DNA of 11,108 bases. Origin: Archangium sp. GTDB lineage: Bacteria > Myxococcota > Myxococcia > Myxococcales > Myxococcaceae. Shown here one piece after another: positions 6,431-11,108 of the stretch (positions are counted from its first letter, which is position 1; every line of letters begins with the position of its first letter). The position numbers and the translations under genes are program-made. Below the pieces are notes generated by a model. It made no database searches. It was not told where the DNA came from and saw only the letters and a program-made list of their open reading frames with translations. The DNA lies in NCBI GenBank assembly GCA_016793585.1, contig JAEUJR010000785.1:1-11108 (forward strand), read 5' to 3'.

Positions 6431-6865
6431 TCAGCGGCCGGCTGCAGTCTCGTCGAGCCAGGCCCGCACGGTGCGCACCCGAATCGGTAGGTCCTCGCGC
6501 GTCATCATCCACCCGAAGTGGCGCGTGTTGCCGGTGAGCAGCACGTTCGCGTCGCAGCCCACCGCGGCGGCCACCACCCACGAATCATCTTCGGGCAGTT
6601 TCCCCTCGGCCCACGGCAGCGCAGCGGGCGGCGGGTCGACGAGCTCGATGTCGAGGAAGACCGTCTCGAGTCTCGCCAGCGCGTGGGGCTTCTTCAGCGT
6701 CAGGTTGCGTCGCGCCTCGTCGACACACTGAGGGCTCGTGCAGAAGGTGACGAGCCCGGCGGTGCGCGTGCTCCACAGTTGCGTGAAGCTCTCGCCACCA
6801 AGCGCCGCCGAGAAGATGACGTTCGCGTCGAGGAAGATGCGCACGGGTGGTATCGAGGACGCCAT
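6431..6865 (-). CDS. PIN-domain ribonuclease-like protein
   Basis: PIN domains are metal-dependent ribonucleases that often cut tRNA or mRNA; many are VapC toxins. The 144-residue protein is essentially one PIN domain. The first acidic residue is D13 in FLDANVIFSA, the second E50 in CVDEARRNL, the third D94 in LPEDDSWVVAAAV. The fourth position, usually Asp in a TGD motif, is Asn here (N113 in TGNTRHF), a variant also seen in some PIN subfamilies. No small VapB-like antitoxin gene is adjacent, so a classic toxin-antitoxin pair is not supported. The open frame extends upstream to 7072, but residues before MASSIPPVRIFLDANV are antisense to the Thg1-like gene and do not look like PIN. The chosen ATG overlaps that gene's ATG by two bases; a GTG at 6844 (before RIFLDANV) is an alternative. 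tex follows 23 bases downstream. Confidence 0.87.
   Translation of the reverse strand: MASSIPPVRIFLDANVIFSAALGGESFTQLWSTRTAGLVTFCTSPQCVDEARRNLTLKKPHALARLETVFLDIELVDPPPAALPWAEGKLPEDDSWVVAAAVGCDANVLLTGNTRHFGWMMTREDLPIRVRTVRAWLDETAAGR
6855..6858 (+). promoter_or_regulatory. Ribosome-binding site of the Thg1-like gene
   Basis: GAGG ends five bases before the ATG at 6864 and supports that start over the longer in-frame extension to 6738. On the opposite strand these bases are codons near the PIN gene start. Confidence 0.5.
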
Positions 6866-7667
6866 GAAGGACGAGCTGGGAAACAGAATGAAGGAGTACG
6901 AGATGGCCGAGGCCGGAGCGCGCCTCATGCCACGTCTTCCCATCTGCGCGCGCATCGACGGCAAACGTTTCTCGAAGTTCACCGAAGGCCTGCCCCGGCC
7001 CTTCGACGTTCGCCTCTCGAAGCTGATGGTCGAGACCACGAAGTATCTCGTCGACGAGACGGTCGCGCGCATCGGCTACACGCAGTCAGACGAGATCAGC
7101 CTCGTGTGGTTCGACGAAGACCCGAAGGCGCAGAGCTTTCTCGACCGCCGCGTGCAGAAGCTGACCTCGATTCTCGCGTCGATGACGACGGCGTTCTTCA
7201 ACAAGCACCTGGCCACCGCCATCCCCGAGCGGGCTGACGCGCTGGCGCTCTTCGACTGCCGCGTGTGGGCCGTGCCGTCGAAGGACGAAGCCGCGAACGT
7301 GCTGCTGTGGCGCGAGCTCGACGCGAGCAAGAACTCGGTCAGCATGGCGACGCGCGCGTACTACTCACACGCCGAGGTCGTCGACCAGAACAACGCCGCG
7401 ATGCACGAGCTGCTGTTCAAGAAGGGCGTGAACTGGAACGACTACCCACCGTTCTTCAAGCGCGGCACGTTCGTGCGCAGACAGCCCATCGAGCGCGCCT
7501 TCACCGCGGCCGAGCTCGAGGCCCTGCCGCCGATGCACGCCGCGAGGACGAACCCGAACCTCGTCGTCACCCGCTCGGCGCTCGTCGAGCTCGAGATGCC
7601 GCCGTTCGCGAAGGTGCTCAACCGCGTCGGAGTCATCTTCGACGGCGAAGCGCCACAGACGGCCTGA
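6864..7667 (+). CDS. Thg1-like protein (3'-5' RNA polymerase)
   Basis: This 267-residue protein belongs to the tRNA-His guanylyltransferase superfamily. Eukaryotic Thg1 adds G-1 to tRNA-His; bacterial members (Thg1-like proteins, TLPs) add nucleotides in the 3'-5' direction to repair 5'-truncated tRNAs in vitro, since bacterial tRNA-His genes normally encode G-1. The palm-domain metal motifs are present: ICARIDGKRFSKFT (27-40, Asp at 32) and GYTQSDEISLVW (71-82, Asp76/Glu77). The region corresponding to eukaryotic HINNLYNT reads ASKNSVSMATRAY (154-166), as expected for a TLP rather than a true Thg1. GVNWNDYPPFFKRG (188-201) and the VTRSALVELEMPPFAK end complete the family pattern. ATG 6864 has GAGG five bases upstream and matches family N-termini. 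The gene is divergent from a PIN nuclease with overlapping starts, and its stop lies one base from the convergent M32 peptidase stop. Confidence 0.93.
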   Translation: MKDELGNRMKEYEMAEAGARLMPRLPICARIDGKRFSKFTEGLPRPFDVRLSKLMVETTKYLVDETVARIGYTQSDEISLVWFDEDPKAQSFLDRRVQKLTSILASMTTAFFNKHLATAIPERADALALFDCRVWAVPSKDEAANVLLWRELDASKNSVSMATRAYYSHAEVVDQNNAAMHELLFKKGVNWNDYPPFFKRGTFVRRQPIERAFTAAELEALPPMHAARTNPNLVVTRSALVELEMPPFAKVLNRVGVIFDGEAPQTA

Positions 7668-7668
7668 C

Positions 7669-9129
7669 TCAGCGGCGCCCGGTGTTGGCGTACCGGGCGT
7701 CGAGGTGGCGAAGGAACGACTCGGCCGTCAGCGGCCTGCCCGTCGCCGTCTGCACGCGCTCGAACACGTTCCCTTCACCACCATGGCAATGCACGCGCGC
7801 CTTGAGCCAGGTGAGCGTCGGCGCGAACTCTCCACGGCCCAGCTCGTGTTCGTACTCGGGCCGGTCTCGTTTGAGCGTCTCGGCGAGCTGCGCGGCGGCG
7901 AGGTTGCCCAGGGTATACGTGGGGAAGAAGCCGAACTTCCCCGCGCTCCAGTGGCCGTCCTGCAGCCAGCCCTCGAGGTCGTTGCGTGGCCGCGTGCCGA
8001 ACCAGTACGCCGACGCATCGCTCCACGCGGTCGGCAGGTCTTCCACCTGCAACTTCCCTTCGATGAGCGCGCGCTCGAGCCGCATGCGCATCACGATGTG
8101 CAGGTCTGACGTCACCTCATCGGCCCACGAGCGCAACAGCCCGCGATGCACGCGCCGCAGGTGTTTGCGCACGGCCACCGCCGACGACGAGTCGTAGAAC
8201 GGCGCCCACGCGGCTTTGGCCTTCGGAAACAGCCACTCCCAGAAGCCGTCGCTGCGCCCGACGTGGTTCTCGAAGAAGCGCGCCTGCGATTCGTGGAGCG
8301 AGTGCGACGACTGCTCTCCTCTCGGCGTGCCCCACGCGTTCTCGGGCAGCCCGTCGTCCATGAACCAGTGCCCGAGCTCGTGCAGCGTGCGCAGCACCGG
8401 GCCGGTCGCGTCCACCTTCGAGAAGCGGGTGGTGACGCGCACGTCTCCGGGCCCGATGGCGATGGCCGAGCCGTGCGTGCCCGTGTCGATGCGGCCGCGG
8501 CGGTCGGCGAAGCCCATCGTCTTCGCGAGTGACAGCAGCAGCTGCAGCTGCCCCGCGTCGGGCACGGGGCCTGGTTGTTTCTCGGGCGGCCCGCTCTCCC
8601 ACGTCGTCGCGCGCCTCAGCAGCTCGTGGGCGAGTGACTCGACCAGCGGCACGATGGCGGCGGCCGAGACGAAGGGCTCGTACTCGTCGAGCAGCGCTTC
8701 GTAGCGGTCTCCACCACCGGCGAGCGCGTCGGCCTCTTCGCGCTTGAGGTTCACCACCTTCGACAGCTGCGCCTTGAAGACGCGGCCGTCGTTCGCGTCA
8801 CGCGCCGAGGCCCAGGCTTCACGCGCGAGCGTGCACGTCTTCGCGAGCGACTCCACGAGGCGGCGGGGCACGCGCGTCGCCCGCTGGTGGATTCGCCGCC
8901 AGTGCTTCACGTCAACGTCGTCGGGGCACGTGGTGAGCCACTCACCCACCTGCGGATCCGCCGCCAGGTCTCGCGCCATGCCGGCGAGCAGCGCGTGCTG
9001 ATCAGCCCGATGTCGGGCTCCAGCCACCGGCATGCCAGTCGCTTCGTCCCAGGAAAGCAATGCGCTGGTCGAACGCAGCAGCGCACGTTCCCGCATCCTT
9101 TGCAGCAGCTGGGAGCGCGCGTCCGTCAT
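7669..9129 (-). CDS. M32 family zinc carboxypeptidase (Taq carboxypeptidase-like)
   Basis: M32 enzymes are cytoplasmic metal-dependent carboxypeptidases that trim C-terminal residues from peptides. The 486 residues are close to the usual 500. Zinc ligands are H250 and H254 in HELGH, with catalytic E251 and the third ligand E280 in HESQARFFENHVGRS; the 30-residue spacing matches the family. Other M32 signatures present are LLSWDEATGMP (24-34), RGRIDTG (211-217), PGDVRVTTRFS (227-237), DGHWSAGKFGFFPTYTLGNL (391-410) and the GEFAPTLTWLKARVHCHGG end (433-451). The usual HPF before PGDVR is HGS here (219-221). No signal peptide is seen. The ATG at 9129 gives a family-like N-terminus, though no strong Shine-Dalgarno sequence precedes it. 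It is divergent from the FadL-like gene and convergent, one base apart, with the Thg1-like gene. Confidence 0.95.
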   Translation of the reverse strand: MTDARSQLLQRMRERALLRSTSALLSWDEATGMPVAGARHRADQHALLAGMARDLAADPQVGEWLTTCPDDVDVKHWRRIHQRATRVPRRLVESLAKTCTLAREAWASARDANDGRVFKAQLSKVVNLKREEADALAGGGDRYEALLDEYEPFVSAAAIVPLVESLAHELLRRATTWESGPPEKQPGPVPDAGQLQLLLSLAKTMGFADRRGRIDTGTHGSAIAIGPGDVRVTTRFSKVDATGPVLRTLHELGHWFMDDGLPENAWGTPRGEQSSHSLHESQARFFENHVGRSDGFWEWLFPKAKAAWAPFYDSSSAVAVRKHLRRVHRGLLRSWADEVTSDLHIVMRMRLERALIEGKLQVEDLPTAWSDASAYWFGTRPRNDLEGWLQDGHWSAGKFGFFPTYTLGNLAAAQLAETLKRDRPEYEHELGRGEFAPTLTWLKARVHCHGGEGNVFERVQTATGRPLTAESFLRHLDARYANTGRR

Positions 9130-9176
9130 GAGGGTGACGCCACTGCAAGCGGTGACCCGCTGGCAAGTCGTGGTGG

Positions 9177-9186
9177 GCTGATCAGC
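9177..9186. repeat. 10-bp palindrome in the divergent region
   Basis: GCTGATCAGC is perfectly self-complementary, 47 bases upstream of the M32 peptidase start on the reverse strand. It is short enough to occur by chance; a second TGATC follows at about 9192. It is listed as a possible protein-binding site only. Confidence 0.2.
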
Positions 9187-9286
9187 GCTCGTTGATCGCC
9201 GTCACTTTCGCTCGCGTGCCCCTTCGCCGTGCAGCTGTCCCTGCGGCCCGCGTTGAACGCACCACGTCACGGCTCGCATGGTTCTC

Positions 9287-9303
9287 GTGTCGACAGTCGA
9301 CAC
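9287..9303. promoter_or_regulatory. 17-bp perfect palindrome, candidate operator
   Basis: GTGTCGAC, a central A, then GTCGACAC form a perfect 8+1+8 inverted repeat 53 bases before the ATG of the FadL-type porin and 157 bases from the M32 start. Its length and symmetry fit a homodimeric repressor site such as those of TetR- or GntR-type regulators. No regulator gene is in the window and I match it to no named consensus. The bases after it (CCGACAC) repeat part of the right arm. Confidence 0.45.
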
Positions 9304-9336
9304 CCGACACCCCGCCGTCTAAGCCGCCACGCCTCT

Positions 9337-9350
9337 CTTCCCGGGGGAAG
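9337..9350 (+). promoter_or_regulatory. Hairpin over the porin ribosome-binding site
   Basis: CTTCC (9337-9341) pairs with GGAAG (9346-9350) around a four-base CGGG loop. The right side is part of the strong Shine-Dalgarno run GGGGGAAGG (9343-9351), which sits five bases before the ATG at 9357 and fixes that start. When folded, the site would be partly hidden. A stem this short may be only weakly stable. Confidence 0.4.
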
Positions 9351-9356
9351 GTCTTC

Positions 9357-10880
9357 ATGCGGCGTCTGCTTCTCGTTGCTGTGCTGTTCACCACCGCGGC
9401 CCACGCGTCGGGCTTCTACTTCGGCGACAACGGCGCCAAAGCGATGGTGCAGGGCGGCGCTTTCACCGCGCAGGCCGACGACGTGTCGGCGATGCAGCAC
9501 AACCCCGCCGGCCTCACGCAGCTCAAGGGCCTCTCGTTTCTCGTCGACGGCAACTTCATGAACAACGAGGTGTCGTTCTGGCGCCAGGACCCGGGTTGGA
9601 ACCCGGGCGCGCCGTCGAACCTGATGGAGAAGGTGCTGCGCACGGGCAGCAACATCGCGCCGGGCGGCACGGTGTTCGTGTCTCCGATGTTCGGCGTGTC
9701 GTACGGCTTCGAGCTGTTCGGCCGCGCGGCGACGGTGGCGCTGGGCCTCTACGTGCCGCCGGCGGTGGGCCTCAACCAGTACGCCGCGCCCGACTACACG
9801 CAGGAGAACGGCCGCTACGTGAAGAACCCGCGCCGCTTCTCGCCCAACCGCTACATGCTCGTGAAGCAGGACATCATCATCGCGTTCCCGACGTTGTCGC
9901 TGGCCTACGACCTTCACCGCATCGTGCAGGTGGGCGTGTCGCTGCAGCTCGTCGTCTCGCAGTTCGACTTCAACCAGGCCGTGTACAGCGGCTTGTCGGA
10001 CCCGACGAAGTCGACCGAAGAAGACCCGTCGTTCGACTCCATCGTCTCGGCGAACCTGCAGGGGAAGGTGGGCTTCACCGCGGTGGCTGGCGTGATGGTG
10101 CGCCCGACCGACTCGCTCTCGTTCGGCGTCTCGGTGCGCCCGCCCATCGCCATTCGAGCGCGCGGCAAGCTGACGTTCGAGCTGGGTGAAGCAGCGCGCT
10201 CGCTGAACTCGCAGGTGGCGGGTGACCAGGGAGAGCTCGCCTTCACGATGCCGCTCGAGCTCGCAGTGGGCGCGCGCTTCTCACCGTCGCAGACGTGGGG
10301 CGTGAACGCCGACTTCCGCTACCAGGGGTGGAACTCGCTCGACGCGCTGGTGCTCACGCCCATCGACGTGACGCTGAAGGTGGGCGCCGGAGAGCCGCAG
10401 ACCGTCGCGCCGTTCCGCATCCCCAAGAACTGGGTCGGCACGTTCTCGGCGCGCGTGGGTGGCAGCTATCGCCCGTGGAAGTGGACGACCTTCTCGGCAG
10501 GCGCCTGGTACGAGACGTCGGCGCAGCCCTCGCAGTACTTCGCGCTCGACTTCCCGCACCCGAACCGCGTGTTCCTCACCGCGGGCGTGACCGGCCACCT
10601 CGGGCCCGTCGATGTCATCGTCGGCTTCGTCTACACGCCGACCCAGACGTACAACATCACCGACTCCGAGCAGCGGCAGGGGCAGACGAGCGCCGACTTG
10701 AAGGGCGGCATCGTCGGCAACGGGCAGTACGTGGTCGGAGGCTGGGTGCTGTCGGCCGGCGTTCGCGGCAACTTCCAGTTTGGTGCGCAGAAGGAAGCGC
10801 CGAAGGCCGAGGTCGCGCCCGTGACGCCGCCCGCTGCCGAGCCGACGCCCGCGCCTGCACCGGCTCCCGCGACGCCGTGA
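9357..10880 (+). CDS. FadL/OmpP1-type outer-membrane transport protein
   Basis: FadL-family beta-barrels carry hydrophobic molecules such as long-chain fatty acids or aromatics across the outer membrane. The 507-residue precursor begins with a signal peptide (1-17, MRRLLLVAVLFTTAAHA) and a mature N-terminus SGFYFGDNGAKAMVQGGAF that matches the FadL hatch region, followed by ADDVSAMQHNPAGL (40-53) with the diagnostic NPAG. The rest alternates polar and hydrophobic residues with many aromatics, as in outer-membrane strands. The last strand appears to end in GNFQF (471-475), after which comes a 32-residue Pro/Ala/Glu-rich tail, longer than usual for a barrel that normally ends at its terminal aromatic. 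The ATG at 9357 follows GGGGGAAGG by five bases; the open frame to 9192 lacks a signal peptide. The substrate cannot be read from sequence. Confidence 0.93.
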   Translation: MRRLLLVAVLFTTAAHASGFYFGDNGAKAMVQGGAFTAQADDVSAMQHNPAGLTQLKGLSFLVDGNFMNNEVSFWRQDPGWNPGAPSNLMEKVLRTGSNIAPGGTVFVSPMFGVSYGFELFGRAATVALGLYVPPAVGLNQYAAPDYTQENGRYVKNPRRFSPNRYMLVKQDIIIAFPTLSLAYDLHRIVQVGVSLQLVVSQFDFNQAVYSGLSDPTKSTEEDPSFDSIVSANLQGKVGFTAVAGVMVRPTDSLSFGVSVRPPIAIRARGKLTFELGEAARSLNSQVAGDQGELAFTMPLELAVGARFSPSQTWGVNADFRYQGWNSLDALVLTPIDVTLKVGAGEPQTVAPFRIPKNWVGTFSARVGGSYRPWKWTTFSAGAWYETSAQPSQYFALDFPHPNRVFLTAGVTGHLGPVDVIVGFVYTPTQTYNITDSEQRQGQTSADLKGGIVGNGQYVVGGWVLSAGVRGNFQFGAQKEAPKAEVAPVTPPAAEPTPAPAPAPATP

Positions 10881-10891
10881 GCCGCAGTCAG

Positions 10892-10923
10892 ATTCGCTCC
10901 ACCTGCGCCACAGCGAATGTGGC
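10892..10923 (+). repeat. Two mutually exclusive hairpins after the porin gene
   Basis: ATTCGCT (10892-10898) pairs perfectly with AGCGAAT (10912-10918) across 13 bases. Alternatively GCCACA (10907-10912) pairs with TGTGGC (10918-10923) around a GCGAA loop. They share bases, so only one can form at a time. No T-run follows, so a standard terminator is not supported. The site lies 11 bases past the porin stop and ends 56 bases before the kinase start. Confidence 0.4.
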
Positions 10924-10979
10924 TCATCACGAACTGATCCACGCGAGCGGCGCGCTGGCGGTGTAGACCCACGCCTCCG

Positions 10980-11108
10980 ATGTCCGACGGGCTCACCTTT
11001 GGCCGCTACCAGTTGCTGGAGCGCGTCGCCGCGGGCGGCATGGGTGAAGTGTGGGTCGGCCTGCAGACGGGCATCGGCAAGTTCCAGCGGCCGGTCGCGG
11101 TGAAGCTG
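10980..11108 (+). CDS. N-terminus of a Hanks-type Ser/Thr protein kinase (partial)
   Basis: The last 129 bases encode 43 residues starting MSDGLTFGRYQLLERVAAGG. The ATP-binding glycine loop is AAGGMGEVWVG (18-28) and the ATP-anchoring lysine is K42 in VAVKL at the window edge. FGRYQLLERVAAGGMGEV is the standard start of bacterial eukaryotic-like Ser/Thr kinases, which are very numerous in myxobacteria. The catalytic loop, activation segment and any C-terminal sensor or membrane region are beyond the window. The Shine-Dalgarno sequence is poor. TGTAGA at 10963-10968 resembles a -10 element, but no matching -35 is clear. The 99-base gap and hairpins upstream suggest its own transcription start, but this is not shown. 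Confidence 0.93.
   Translation, partial: MSDGLTFGRYQLLERVAAGGMGEVWVGLQTGIGKFQRPVAVKL

Noticed and set aside
6738..6863. Upstream extension of the Thg1-like gene to 6738
   Set aside because: The extension is antisense to the PIN domain core; GAGG before ATG 6864 and family N-termini favour the shorter form.
6431..6865. A VapBC toxin-antitoxin pair
   Set aside because: A PIN domain is present, but there is no small DNA-binding antitoxin gene beside it; the neighbours are tex and the Thg1-like gene.
6866..7072. Upstream extension of the PIN gene to an ATG at 7072
   Set aside because: The extra residues are antisense to conserved Thg1-like motifs and do not belong to a PIN domain; the family N-terminus fits the ATG at 6865.
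9192..9356. An N-terminal extension of the porin gene
   Set aside because: It would place 55 Arg/Pro-rich residues before the signal peptide and ignore the strong ribosome-binding site at 9343-9351.
10881..10979. A tRNA or small structured RNA gene
   Set aside because: The short hairpins do not make a cloverleaf, there is no T-loop-like GTTCRANNC motif, and no terminator follows.
1..11108. CRISPR array, insertion sequence, integrase or prophage genes
   Set aside because: No regularly spaced repeats, no transposase or integrase motifs and no terminal inverted repeats were seen; base composition and codon style look uniform throughout.

Overview
This window is high-GC (by eye clearly above 60%), gene-dense DNA whose codon use is dominated by G/C at third positions. 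A Hanks-type Ser/Thr kinase, an ECF sigma factor paired with a soluble zinc-binding anti-sigma protein, a bacterial Thg1-like protein and a FadL-type outer-membrane protein together suggest a Gram-negative soil bacterium, most likely of the Myxococcota (formerly Deltaproteobacteria). That assignment is an inference from gene content; there is no rRNA gene here to confirm it. I see no insertion sequence, phage gene, CRISPR array, tRNA or rRNA. It reads as ordinary chromosome rather than a mobile island.

Left block (1-2903): the 5' end of a membrane protein runs leftward off the window. Divergent from it is a tight rightward cluster of three genes: a membrane-anchored TAXI-like solute-binding protein with two transmembrane segments, an AAG/MPG-type 3-methyladenine DNA glycosylase (3 bases downstream), and an exported protein of unknown function that overlaps the glycosylase by 4 bases.

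Regulatory block (2904-4169): a 198-base leader with several inverted repeats precedes an ECF sigma-factor gene. A 132-base gap, which holds a possible 32-codon reading frame, follows. Then comes a short zinc-binding anti-sigma gene resembling the RsrA/ZAS type. This gene ends on the base immediately before the end of the convergent tex gene.

RNA-metabolism block (4170-7667): tex (leftward) lies 23 bases downstream of a PIN-domain nuclease gene (leftward). The PIN gene is divergent from a Thg1-like 3'-5' tRNA polymerase gene (rightward), and the two predicted ATG start codons share two bases at a CATG site. Start-to-start overlap leaves no intergenic promoter, so each promoter must lie inside the other gene.

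Right block (7669-11108): a leftward M32 metallocarboxypeptidase ends one base from the Thg1-like gene. A 227-base divergent region carries a 17-base perfect palindrome and a hairpin over a ribosome-binding site. A rightward FadL/OmpP1-type outer-membrane porin with a Pro/Ala-rich tail follows, then a 99-base gap with two competing hairpins, and finally the first 43 codons of a Ser/Thr protein kinase that runs off the end. No gene-free stretch exceeds about 230 bases.

Nothing here is a clearly new multi-gene system. The spots most worth a second look are the PIN/Thg1-like pair, the sensor-like TAXI protein that lacks TRAP permease genes, and the leader and coupling structures around the sigma/anti-sigma pair.
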